In this document: piece by piece, positions 1 through 7,641 of the stretch | Layout: each line of letters begins with the position of its first letter | Numbering within the stretch: position 1 is the stretch's first letter | Source: Flavobacterium sp. UGB4466 | Lineage (GTDB): Bacteria; Bacteroidota; Bacteroidia; Flavobacteriales; Flavobacteriaceae | Length of the DNA: 42,348 bases | NCBI RefSeq assembly: GCF_903469665.1 | Contig: NZ_CAGKLC010000008.1 | Span: 42,743-85,090 of the forward strand | Direction of reading: 5' to 3' | Notes under the pieces: generated by a model | The model's input: the letters and a program-made list of their open reading frames with translations, nothing else | Told to the model about the DNA's origin: nothing | Databases searched by the model: none | Program-made: the position numbers and the translations under genes

Positions 1-8
1 TAACTTTG
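1..8 (+). promoter_or_regulatory. Possible -7 promoter element for the histidine kinase
   Basis: TAACTTTG matches the Bacteroidota -7 consensus TAnnTTTG and lies about 60 bp before the kinase start. The -33 region would be outside the window, so this is only a partial promoter call. Confidence 0.4.
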
Positions 9-68
9 TTTATAACAAGCGCCCCGAATACTGCCTTTTTTATAACCTAATTAGTATTGTTGTCCTTT

Positions 69-1118
69 ATGAAGTTGTATCATAATCTGTCTCAAATTGG
101 CTTTTTAAAGAAAAGCTATGCTTTCAAATTTTTGTTTGTTGCTTTTATAGGTATTCATATCCCTCTAATAGGAATTTTATTTTTTGTGCTGTATTATAAT
201 CACAGTGTTTCGGCGACTTCAATTTTGATTTTTTCTTTGGTTATGACATTATTGGCGACATTAGTGACGCTTTTAGTTTTAAATCACTTAATAAAACCCA
301 TTTCAATAGCCTCAAAAGCCTTAGACGATTACAGACACAATAGGAAATTATCTATTTTGCCTACAGAATATAGTGATGAGGCAGGTTTACTCTTGTGTAA
401 TATTCAGGAATCGATCTATGAATCAGAAAGTTTTATCAATGAAAAACAGGATCTGATTTATATGCTTTCGCACGATTTGAAAAATTTCGCAGGAAATCCT
501 CAGGGACTGGCGCGACTCATTATAAGTGAAAAACCATCAGAATCAGTTCGACAATTGGCAGAATTGATTTGTGAATCTACCAATCTACAGTTTCGATATA
601 TTGAAAACTTCATCAAATTATTACAAGAACAAGATCGGGTAGTGAAAGGAAATTTGGAGATCAGAATGATAACCTTCCCTAATATTTTACCTTTCATCAA
701 TGAACAGGTTGAACAGCGCCTTATTGATAAGAATATTAAATTAAGTCTGAATTTAGAGCTTGTTGAAGCAAAACTAAGAATTGACGAAGGTTTACTGGTT
801 CAGGTTTTAGTGAATTTGATTAGCAATGCCGTTAAATTCTCTTATTTTGATAGTGAGGTTAAAGTGAGAATTTATACCGAAGATTCAAAATTCATCGTAA
901 CAGTTACGGACAATGGAATTGGTTTTGATAAAAATCAGATTGACGAGCTCTTTAAAAAATTCACAAAAATGAGTAGATTGGGTACCGCTAATGAATCTTC
1001 AACCGGAATTGGATTGTATCTCTGTAAAAAAATAATTGAGAAGAATAAAGGTAAATTAACAGCAACCAGTGAGGGCAGAAATAAAGGTGCTGAATTTAGA
1101 ATTGAGTTTGAATTGTAG
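69..1118 (+). CDS. Membrane-bound sensor histidine kinase, orphan in this window
   Basis: A 349-residue two-component sensor kinase that would autophosphorylate on histidine and pass the phosphate to a response regulator. Two hydrophobic segments (about residues 16-43 and 49-75) are followed by a HAMP-like linker and then a HisKA H-box with SHDLKN, where the histidine is near residue 135. The catalytic domain shows the N-box (LVNLISNAVKF), G1 (DNGIGF) and G2 (STGIGLYL). The loop between the two membrane segments is very short, so the signal may be sensed in or near the membrane. I start at ATG 69 rather than the upstream TTG at 57. No response regulator lies downstream. One could lie upstream, outside the window. 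The ligand is unknown. Confidence 0.9.
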   Translation: MKLYHNLSQIGFLKKSYAFKFLFVAFIGIHIPLIGILFFVLYYNHSVSATSILIFSLVMTLLATLVTLLVLNHLIKPISIASKALDDYRHNRKLSILPTEYSDEAGLLLCNIQESIYESESFINEKQDLIYMLSHDLKNFAGNPQGLARLIISEKPSESVRQLAELICESTNLQFRYIENFIKLLQEQDRVVKGNLEIRMITFPNILPFINEQVEQRLIDKNIKLSLNLELVEAKLRIDEGLLVQVLVNLISNAVKFSYFDSEVKVRIYTEDSKFIVTVTDNGIGFDKNQIDELFKKFTKMSRLGTANESSTGIGLYLCKKIIEKNKGKLTATSEGRNKGAEFRIEFEL

Positions 1119-1432
1119 TTTGTTGTTTGTAGTTTTTGGTTTGTTGTTTGTTGTTTATTGTTGATATTCTCTTGAGTGTAACGCTCCTCCGGAGCTGTTT
1201 TCTTACAAGGAGAAATTGTCTGTAGTTATTTCGCTCCTTCGGTGCTCAATTTTAAAAGCTTTTTCACAAGATTTAAAGAAAATAAATCAGCGTCAATCAG
1301 CGTTTTCGCTTTAGCGAATCCGTCTAATCCGCGTTTCAATTTGCGATATTCTTATGCCTAATTTATAATTTATGGCTCTGAACGAATCTTATTTTCGAGT
1401 AAAAAAATCAATTCAGAACCATAAAGTTGTTT
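1119..1432. repeat. Gene-free gap with TTTGTTG-type tandem repeats and small palindromes
   Basis: About 314 bp with no credible gene. It starts with imperfect tandem repeats of TTTGTTG/TTTGTAG (about 1119-1160). It then has the palindrome GCTCCTCCGGAGC near 1182-1194, a related sequence CGCTCCTTCGGTGCTC near 1231-1246, and a stretch of near-repeats (aatcagcgt, caatcagcgt, aatccgcgt) near 1285-1340. These look like dispersed intergenic repeats of the kind common in flavobacterial genomes. I see no promoter or terminator that I can defend. Confidence 0.5.
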
Positions 1433-2320
1433 TTAGTCAAATAAATCAGAAGACAAATAACGATCACCTCGATCACAAATCACGGCAACAATAACTCCTG
1501 ATTCCAGTTGTTCAGCAATTTTTAAGGCAACAGCTACAGATCCTCCGCTGCTCATTCCGGCAAAGACACCTTCTTCAAGAGCAAGCCTTTTAGTCATTTG
1601 TCTGGCTTCTTCTTCGCTTACATCGATAACAGTATCTACTTTCGAGGCATCAAAAATTTTTGGCAAATATTCCTGCGGCCATTTTCTAATTCCCGGAATT
1701 TGAGACCCATCACTAGGTTGGGCTCCAATGATTTGAATGTTAGTGTTTTTCTCTTTTAAATAGGTCGAAGTCCCAATGATGGTTCCCGTAGTTCCCATTG
1801 CTGAAACAAAATGGGTTACCGTTCCTTCCGTGTCGTTCCAGATTTCCGGACCTGTGGTTTTGTAATGTGCTTTCCAGTTGTCATCGTTTGCAAACTGATT
1901 TAGCATCAAATAACCGCCCTGAGCGACCTTTTTGTCGGCATAGTCCCTCGAGCCAATAATTCCTTCACTAGCGGGCGTTAAAATGACTGTGGCGCCATAA
2001 GCACGCATCGTTTGAGTTCGCTCTTTTGTAGAATCTTCAGGTAAAACCAATTCGATTTCAATTTGAAACAATTGTGCAATCATTGCCAGAGCAATTCCCG
2101 TATTTCCGCTGGTAGCTTCAATGAGTTTGTCGCCTTTTTTAATTTCACCTCTTTCAATAGCCGAAGCAATCATATTGTATGCCGCTCTGTCTTTTACACT
2201 TCCTCCTGGGTTATTACCTTCAAGTTTCAGTAAAAGCTTTACGTTTTTATTTTTAACCAAATTGACGGTTTCCATCAATGGAGTGTTTCCAATTAGGTTA
2301 AGCAATTTCTGTGGACCCAT
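1433..2320 (-). CDS. cysM: Cysteine synthase B (O-acetylserine sulfhydrylase), PLP-dependent
   Basis: A 295-residue fold-type II PLP enzyme that makes L-cysteine from O-acetylserine and sulfide (or thiosulfate for CysM types). The PLP-binding lysine sits in GGSVKDRAAYN near residue 43. The substrate-binding loop TSGNTG is near residue 70, and a glycine-rich phosphate loop (GTTGT) is near residue 176. The length of about 295 residues and the C-terminal CDRGDRYLSS motif favour CysM over CysK. It lies 1 bp downstream of cysE on the same strand, so the two consecutive enzymes of cysteine synthesis are almost certainly one operon. Substrate choice between sulfide and thiosulfate cannot be read from sequence. 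Confidence 0.95.
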   Translation of the reverse strand: MGPQKLLNLIGNTPLMETVNLVKNKNVKLLLKLEGNNPGGSVKDRAAYNMIASAIERGEIKKGDKLIEATSGNTGIALAMIAQLFQIEIELVLPEDSTKERTQTMRAYGATVILTPASEGIIGSRDYADKKVAQGGYLMLNQFANDDNWKAHYKTTGPEIWNDTEGTVTHFVSAMGTTGTIIGTSTYLKEKNTNIQIIGAQPSDGSQIPGIRKWPQEYLPKIFDASKVDTVIDVSEEEARQMTKRLALEEGVFAGMSSGGSVAVALKIAEQLESGVIVAVICDRGDRYLSSDLFD

Positions 2321-2321
2321 T

Positions 2322-3113
2322 TTATTTAGTTTCTTTTATTTTAACTTCAGTCGTAGTGGTGTTTAAAACGATTGAATCTTCAGGGATAGATTTGGTGATC
2401 CATGCATTTCCGCCTACAATGCTGTTTTTTCCAATAATGGTTTCGCCTCCCAAAATAGTAGCATTGGCATAAATGCAAACGTTTGCTTCTACAGTCGGGT
2501 GTCTTTTGGCGTTTTTCATTTCTTTACTAACGCTCAGAGCTCCTAAAGTAACACCCTGATAAATTTTTACATGTTTTTTAATTACAGTAGTTTCTCCAAT
2601 TACAATTCCCGTAGCGTGATCGATAAAAAAAGGAGAAGCAATCTCAGCTCCGGCATGAATGTCGGTTCCTGTAATTCGATGTGCGTACTCACTCATCAAT
2701 CTCGAGAAAAGTAATAGATCCAGACGATACAATTCGTGACTTAGTCGGTAAATGGCGATCGCGTAAAATCCGGGATATCCCAAATAAACTTCGTCAATGC
2801 TGTTCGATGCCGGGTCATTTTCAAGGATGTATTCGGCGTCCTGATTTAGTTTTTCCAGAACTCCGGGCAATTTTTCCAAAAAACGATCCCACATTGCATC
2901 ACACGAATTTTCAGATTTTTTACAGGCCAAAACAGCAATTTCTTTGAAACGAATCTCTAGTTCTTGAATACTTTCGTCTAAAGCTGCATTGGAATCAAAA
3001 AGAGTGTAAAAAAGCTTCTCGGTAAAATCTTCTGTTTTGGTTTTGATGCCGTAATTTATGCTTGAATGACTTTTTAAAGCTTTTATATTTTGTATGATGG
3101 AATCTTTTGTCAA
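2322..3113 (-). CDS. cysE: Serine O-acetyltransferase (TTG start)
   Basis: A 263-residue acetyltransferase that converts serine and acetyl-CoA to O-acetylserine, the first step of cysteine synthesis. The C-terminal half is a left-handed beta-helix hexapeptide-repeat domain. It holds the typical serine acetyltransferase stretch (DIHAGAEIASPFFIDHATGIVIGE) with catalytic His and Asp residues and the motif YQGVTLGA. The only usable start is TTG at 3113. Upstream, the frame stays open for roughly 120 bp with no ATG or GTG before a stop, and the first downstream ATG lies inside the conserved domain. A weak start could limit expression, but that is inference. cysM follows after 1 bp. Confidence 0.93.
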   Translation of the reverse strand: MTKDSIIQNIKALKSHSSINYGIKTKTEDFTEKLFYTLFDSNAALDESIQELEIRFKEIAVLACKKSENSCDAMWDRFLEKLPGVLEKLNQDAEYILENDPASNSIDEVYLGYPGFYAIAIYRLSHELYRLDLLLFSRLMSEYAHRITGTDIHAGAEIASPFFIDHATGIVIGETTVIKKHVKIYQGVTLGALSVSKEMKNAKRHPTVEANVCIYANATILGGETIIGKNSIVGGNAWITKSIPEDSIVLNTTTTEVKIKETK

Positions 3114-3305
3114 AATGGTAAAATTGAATGAATACTTAGAAACGCTAAAAGTAAGGTGTTTTTTGTAAATAAAGGCATGAATTCTACAAAGAAATTTTCT
3201 TTTGAAAGTGGTATTTGTGATAAATAAAAGAAATATAAACGGCTGTTTTTTTTATGTAATTCTTAAGCTGTTAAATGTGTAAATTAGCAGTTAAAAATTG
3301 TGAAA

Positions 3306-4007
3306 ATGAAAAACAACTCCACTTTTAAAAGCGCTATTTCTGATGTTTCTTTTCCTGAAAGCGATAAAATTTATGGAAAATCGATACATGACCCTATTTT
3401 AGGATTGATTATTAAAGATCATCCCTCTTTTAGCGATGAGGATTGTATTGCCGTGAAAGAATTGAATGAATACCGTCAGAGGTATATTTCGAACTATTTA
3501 TCAACTGAAATTGGAGTGCTTTCGGATCTTGAACAAAGTGTTTTATCTGCGTTAAAAGAAGATAAGTCGATTGTTAGTATTGCTGAAGATGAGCCGGAAA
3601 CCAGAAATTTAGGTCAAAAAGTCGCAGATCAGGTGGCGGATTTTGGCGGAAGCTGGACGTTTATTATTTCTTTTTTGATTTTTATTGTAGTTTGGATTGG
3701 AGCGAATGTTTTTATTTTGGTCAACAAAGGTTTTGATCCGTATCCGTTTATTTTACTCAATTTGATTTTGTCCTGTATAGCTGCGTTACAGGCACCGGTA
3801 ATCATGATGAGTCAGAATCGTCAGGAAGAGAAGGATCGAAATCGAGCCAAAAAAGATTATATGATCAATCTTAAATCGGAGTTGGAGATCAGAATGATTC
3901 ATGATAAAATCGATCATTTGATCATGCATCAACAACAGGAGCTGATCGAAATTCAAAAAGTTCAAATCGAAATGATGAACGATATTTTGGATAAGATCAA
4001 AAAATGA
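3306..4007 (+). CDS. DUF1003 family membrane protein
   Basis: A 233-residue protein with a soluble N-terminal half and then the DUF1003 core: LGQKVADQVADFGGSW (about residue 104), two transmembrane segments (about 117-137 and 149-169) and the tail SQNRQEEKDRNRAKKDY. It ends in a long charged helix (about 190-233) with coiled-coil character. DUF1003 proteins are widespread two-helix inner-membrane proteins of unknown function. A GTG at 3300 is possible, but the ATG at 3306 is preferred. It is monocistronic. Confidence 0.9.
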   Translation: MKNNSTFKSAISDVSFPESDKIYGKSIHDPILGLIIKDHPSFSDEDCIAVKELNEYRQRYISNYLSTEIGVLSDLEQSVLSALKEDKSIVSIAEDEPETRNLGQKVADQVADFGGSWTFIISFLIFIVVWIGANVFILVNKGFDPYPFILLNLILSCIAALQAPVIMMSQNRQEEKDRNRAKKDYMINLKSELEIRMIHDKIDHLIMHQQQELIEIQKVQIEMMNDILDKIKK

Positions 4008-4341
4008 CTCTTACAAAAGTAATGAGGTTAAAAAGGATTTGAAAGGACTGAAAAAAGGTTTTATAGTTGAAAGTGTTTAGGGTAATTGAATTTTAATTTT
4101 TTGAAGCAAAGTGGGTAATGATTTTAGAAAAGGAGAGGCTTTCAGATTAGATTGTGTTTAGAATTGTATTAAAAATCTAATACTAAAAAAGTAAGAATGG
4201 AATAGAAAGGGAGGCTTTTGATTTCTAGTGCAAAAGAAGCAAGATTTAATATACGACAATAACACTGTTTTTTTTAAATTAGGAAATTTCTTTTTCTAAA
4301 ATCAAACCAGAATTAGTAAGGACAGTTGGACAGGGGTAGTG
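4008..4341. other. Gene-free gap, low-complexity AT-rich
   Basis: No ORF of note on either strand. Two stretches near 4113-4150 and 4195-4230 share an imperfect direct repeat (gaaa-rich, then gaggcttt, then gattt/ga), which may be degenerate repeat DNA. No terminator hairpin is obvious after the DUF1003 gene. Confidence 0.35.
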
Positions 4342-4368
4342 TTGCTATTTTAAAGTTTCCTATTTTTG
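4342..4368 (+). promoter_or_regulatory. Promoter for the small membrane protein-Smr operon
   Basis: TTG at 4342-4344 (-33 region) and TATTTTTG at 4361-4368 (perfect TAnnTTTG), separated by 16 nt, about 20 bp before the ATG at 4390. Confidence 0.6.
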
Positions 4369-4389
4369 AACTTTCAATACTTATAAAAA

Positions 4390-4575
4390 ATGAAAGCGTT
4401 TAAAATTTTAATAATGATTCTTGCCATTTCGGTTGCGTTATACGAGCAGGTTTCAGCGGAAAAAAACATCTATATTATGGTAATTGCCATTGCGGTTTTC
4501 ATGTATGGAATGATGCAGTTGAGTGCAAAAACACCTAGTAAAAACCAAGATAAAGAAGAGCAGGATGTTGACTAA
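4390..4575 (+). CDS. Small membrane protein of unknown function
   Basis: A 61-residue protein with two hydrophobic stretches (about residues 4-20 and 28-44) and a short acidic/lysine-rich tail (KNQDKEEQDVD). It is probably a two-helix inner-membrane miniprotein. A good promoter lies just upstream, and the stop codon overlaps the start of the next gene by 11 bp, which implies translational coupling to the Smr-domain gene. I do not recognise the family. The coupling and upstream promoter make it a real gene rather than chance. Confidence 0.8.
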   Translation: MKAFKILIMILAISVALYEQVSAEKNIYIMVIAIAVFMYGMMQLSAKTPSKNQDKEEQDVD

Positions 4576-5116
4576 AGGAGATAAGGTTTCGGTCTTAGAC
4601 GAAGCGATAAACGGAACAGTAGTTTCGGTGAAAAACAAGGAAGTTTTAATTGAAACCGAGGATGGTTTTATGATGACATTTTTTGTCAATGAACTACTTA
4701 AAGTGCAATATTCCAGTAATTTAATGAATTCTATCAAAAGAATTGATTTAGATGAGATTTCAAAAGAGAAAACAGAGCCAAAACCGCGAAGTTTTGTGAA
4801 AGAAAAGAAAGATAAACGTGAAATTTCGGCTCCTGAGTTTGATTTGCATATCGAAAAACTGGTTCCCAATAAACGCGGAATGTCTAATTATGATATTTTG
4901 ACTTTACAGACCGAAACAGCCAAAAGGCATATTGAATTTGCGATCAGAAATCGTATTCCTAAAATTGTTTTTATTCATGGCGTTGGTGAAGGAATTCTAA
5001 AAGCGGAACTTGATTTTTTATTGGGTCGTTACGACGGAATAGATTTTCAGGATGCTAATTATCAAAAATATGGCTTAGGTGCAACCGAAGTTTATTTTAA
5101 ACAAAATCAGAAATAA
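4565..5116 (+). CDS. Smr-domain protein (MutS2 C-terminal-like)
   Basis: A 183-residue protein starting at ATG 4565, which overlaps the stop of the preceding small gene by 11 bp. The first 60 or so residues form a small SH3/KOW-like beta region (KGDKVSVLDEAINGTVVSV). The C-terminal Smr domain has the family hallmarks FDLHIEKL (about residue 99) and IHGVGEGILK (about residue 138). Smr domains bind or nick branched DNA or RNA, and stand-alone forms have been tied to RNA cleavage and ribosome rescue. The exact substrate here is not known. A leader-like extension upstream at 4523 is only the read-through frame. Confidence 0.85.
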   Translation: MLTKGDKVSVLDEAINGTVVSVKNKEVLIETEDGFMMTFFVNELLKVQYSSNLMNSIKRIDLDEISKEKTEPKPRSFVKEKKDKREISAPEFDLHIEKLVPNKRGMSNYDILTLQTETAKRHIEFAIRNRIPKIVFIHGVGEGILKAELDFLLGRYDGIDFQDANYQKYGLGATEVYFKQNQK

Positions 5117-5153
5117 GATCTTATTTCTGTCGTAAAATATTGGGTTTAGGACA

Positions 5154-5220
5154 TAAAAAAAACGTCCGTTTTTCTTTCTGAATTTCTAATGAAATCAGTT
5201 TAGAAAAACGTACGTTTTTT
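5154..5220. terminator. Large bidirectional terminator with nested hairpins
   Basis: A 19-bp inverted repeat with one mismatch: arms near 5156-5174 (AAAAAACGTCCGTTTTTCT) and near 5202-5220. Each arm is itself nearly palindromic around ACGT(A/C)CGT. The loop carries a second hairpin (CTGAATTTC / GAAATCAG). T-runs in both directions fit the convergent Smr and lipoprotein genes on either side. Confidence 0.85.
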
Positions 5221-5262
5221 GTAGGAATGTAAACAGGTGTGAACTTGTTTTGAAATTACCTT

Positions 5263-6243
5263 TTATGGTGTAGCCGATACCTCAAGAATTCCGTAATTGT
5301 AAATAGTTGGTAATTTAAAACTACTGTTGGCTCTTGTGAGTTTTACTCCTTTAAGAACGATCTTGTGGAAATAAGTACTTCCAACAAGAGTTGTACTGAC
5401 TTCGATAATTCCACTTACATTTTGTACGCCATTATCTGCAGTCCATATTTCGTTTACAGTTGGAGTAGTCGGTAAAGGCGTAGCGCAAAAATAATCCTGA
5501 GTTAGAGAAGTACCATTGTAAGTGCGCAATAGAACTTTATTGGTTGAAGAACCAATTAAGCCTGTTTTAGGCTGGTTGGAAGGCGTAACAACATTTTCAA
5601 GCAGTTTAGGATCGATGCTGTCAATTGTTAAAGCGCTTGAAGGTGTGAAATTAAATAATTGCTTTGAGGTTGGACATTGTCTGACAACTGTTTGGAAAAC
5701 AGTATTCGGAGCATTGTATGTGGTTTTAAAAAGACCAAATGAGTATTCGGCCTCTACTTGTGGGCCTGCCGGTTTTAGAAAAGTAATATTCTGGAAAAAG
5801 ATATTGTGATTGTAACCTGTAATGGTAGAGCTTCCATCAGTGTTATCGGTTACAGCTGCTGTAATAACATCTACAATTTTTCCGGCAGTGGCCTGCCATT
5901 CCTCAGTTACAGCCGGTGTTGTTGGAGGGATTGCGCCACAAATGTTGTCAACTCCTATAAGACCGTTATAGGCTCTGTATACTACTCGGATATCGGTATT
6001 GTTGATGTCAAAAGTTTTAGGTTTGCCAGGTTCCGTTGCATCATTAGTAAGGCTGTTAGGAGGTAATTGAATTAAAAGTGACTCTTGTTTTTTAAGTTTG
6101 TATATAATATTATTGGTTGTTGTGTTACAGGTTGCGGCTGTAATGGAAGGGTCACTAAAATCAATTGTATCTACTACTAAATCCCCATCGTCGCAGCCGT
6201 TTAATAAAAGCGCTAAGAAGAGAAGGCTTGCATATTTTTTCAT
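5263..6243 (-). CDS. Lipoprotein with an internal domain duplication, function unknown
   Basis: A 326-residue predicted lipoprotein. Starting at ATG 6243 gives a clean signal peptide MKKYASLLFLALLLNGC with the lipidated Cys at 17. A longer frame to 6318 lacks a signal peptide at its N-terminus. The Cys is followed by acidic residues (DDGD), which resemble the export signal that sends lipoproteins to the cell surface in some Bacteroidota. Residues about 25-170 and 185-326 look like two copies of one module. Each contains a YNG motif, then C(G/A), then P-TTP-V-E-W and a beta-rich tail. I recognise no known family. It is flanked by a terminator on one side and by the divergent cysteine desulfurase gene on the other. 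Confidence 0.8.
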   Translation of the reverse strand: MKKYASLLFLALLLNGCDDGDLVVDTIDFSDPSITAATCNTTTNNIIYKLKKQESLLIQLPPNSLTNDATEPGKPKTFDINNTDIRVVYRAYNGLIGVDNICGAIPPTTPAVTEEWQATAGKIVDVITAAVTDNTDGSSTITGYNHNIFFQNITFLKPAGPQVEAEYSFGLFKTTYNAPNTVFQTVVRQCPTSKQLFNFTPSSALTIDSIDPKLLENVVTPSNQPKTGLIGSSTNKVLLRTYNGTSLTQDYFCATPLPTTPTVNEIWTADNGVQNVSGIIEVSTTLVGSTYFHKIVLKGVKLTRANSSFKLPTIYNYGILEVSATP

Positions 6244-6299
6244 CGTAATTTTATTTGAGGTCAAAAATAGTGAAAAATTTGGCAAATGATATTCTAGAT

Positions 6300-6325
6300 T
6301 TGACAATTGATATTTCATAACTTTG
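6300..6325 (+). promoter_or_regulatory. Promoter of the cysteine desulfurase gene, nearly leaderless
   Basis: TTGACA at 6300-6305 and TAACTTTG at 6318-6325 (perfect TAnnTTTG). The start codon is at 6331, so transcription should begin within a few bases of the ATG. Confidence 0.65.
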
Positions 6326-6330
6326 TATTA

Positions 6331-7455
6331 ATGAAAAAAGTATACCTCGATAACGCCTCTACAACCGCTATGCGCCCTGAAGTGATTCAGGAAATGTTGA
6401 AAGTAATGACTGAAGATTTTGGAAATCCCTCTTCTACACACAGTTTCGGAAGAAACGGAAAGACCATTTTAGAGCTTTCCAGAAAAAGTATTGCGAAATA
6501 TTTAAATTGTACGGCACAGGAGATTATTTTCACCTCAGGAGGAACTGAGGCTGATAATTGGATTCTTCGTTCGGCGGTGGAAGATCTTAAAGCAGAACGC
6601 ATTATTACAACCAGAATCGAGCATCATGCCGTATTGCATACCGCATTGGTTTTAGAATCTGAATATAACGTTCAGGTGGATTACGTAAATGTAAATCCTG
6701 ATGGAGGTATAGATTTAACTCATTTATCCAATTTATTAGCCGAAGACAAAAAGACAATTGTCAGTTTGATGCATGTAAACAACGAAACCGGAGCCATTTT
6801 GGATCTGGAAAGAGTTGGTGTAATTTGTAAGCAGTATAATGCTTTGTTTCATTCGGATACTGTTCAGTCTGTTGGAAAAACGGAGATCGATCTGCAAAAA
6901 ATCCCTGTTGATTTTATTGTAGCAAGTGCGCATAAATTTCACGGTCCAAAAGGAGTTGGGTTTGCATTTGTTCGAAAAAATTCAGGATTACAGCCTTTGA
7001 TTTTTGGAGGAGAGCAGGAAAAAGGCTTGCGTGCCGGTACAGAAGCCGTGCATCAGATTGCCGGAATGGCAAAAGCATTGTCTCTTTCGTATGAGAATTT
7101 AGATGCTGAAAGAAATTATATTTTCGGCTTGAAAACCTATCTTATGGAGCAATTTGAAGCTCATTTTCCGGGTTTCAGAATCAATGGAAAGAAGGATGAT
7201 TTTTACAATATCATCAATGTTATTCTGCCTTTCTCAGCAGATAAAACTTCGATGCTTTTGTTTAGTTTAGATATGAAAGGAATTGCTGTTTCCAGAGGCA
7301 GTGCCTGTCAGTCAGGGAGTGTGAAACCGTCACATGTTTTGAAAGAAATGCTTTCGGAGACTGATTTAAAATTACCAAATCTCCGAATTTCATTTAGTCA
7401 TTTCAATACCAAGGAAGATATTGACTGGTTGATTGAGAGTTTAAAAGGTCTTTAG
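6331..7455 (+). CDS. Cysteine desulfurase (NifS/IscS-type aminotransferase class V)
   Basis: A 374-residue PLP enzyme that takes sulfur from cysteine to an enzyme persulfide for Fe-S cluster or thio-tRNA synthesis. The start motif VYLDNASTTAMRPEV, the PLP lysine in SAHKFHGPKGVGF (about residue 200) and the mobile active-site cysteine in SRGSACQSGS (about residue 326) are all present. This is the group I, IscS/NifS-like layout with a long catalytic loop. No scaffold gene (iscU) is adjacent, so it may serve tRNA thiolation or general sulfur supply. The ATG at 6331 follows the -7 box almost directly. The in-frame ATG at 6307 lies upstream of that box. Confidence 0.93.
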   Translation: MKKVYLDNASTTAMRPEVIQEMLKVMTEDFGNPSSTHSFGRNGKTILELSRKSIAKYLNCTAQEIIFTSGGTEADNWILRSAVEDLKAERIITTRIEHHAVLHTALVLESEYNVQVDYVNVNPDGGIDLTHLSNLLAEDKKTIVSLMHVNNETGAILDLERVGVICKQYNALFHSDTVQSVGKTEIDLQKIPVDFIVASAHKFHGPKGVGFAFVRKNSGLQPLIFGGEQEKGLRAGTEAVHQIAGMAKALSLSYENLDAERNYIFGLKTYLMEQFEAHFPGFRINGKKDDFYNIINVILPFSADKTSMLLFSLDMKGIAVSRGSACQSGSVKPSHVLKEMLSETDLKLPNLRISFSHFNTKEDIDWLIESLKGL

Positions 7456-7531
7456 AGGGACTAAGGTTTTGAGGTATACAGGAGCAAAGGTCTGTAGGGA
7501 CAAGTAAAATGTACATTGTGAGTGATGTAAT

Positions 7532-7580
7532 CTGAAACCTGAAACTTGAAACCTGAAACTTGAAACTTGAAACCTGAAAC
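7532..7580 (+). repeat. Seven tandem copies of a 7-mer (YTGAAAC)
   Basis: Seven uninterrupted heptamers, each CTGAAAC or TTGAAAC, occupy the gap between the cysteine desulfurase and tsaC genes. They are followed (7596-7641) by imperfect repeats of the form AATCTAAAATCTGC. It is a simple-sequence repeat prone to copy-number change, with no known function. Confidence 0.85.
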
Positions 7581-7641
7581 TATTTAAAGTTGTTAAATGC
7601 AGATTTTAAGCAATCTAAAATCTGCAATCTAAAATCTACAA

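Noticed and set aside
3114..3299. Riboswitch or cysteine-linked leader upstream of cysE
   Set aside because: No recognisable conserved fold or terminator-antiterminator pair. It is AT-rich with an open frame only.
5522..6066. Plus-strand ORFs opposite the lipoprotein gene
   Set aside because: They are antisense shadows with no promoter. The minus-strand frame has a signal peptide and lipobox.
7532..7641. Possible CRISPR array
   Set aside because: Seven-base units without spacers and no cas genes. It is a simple tandem repeat.
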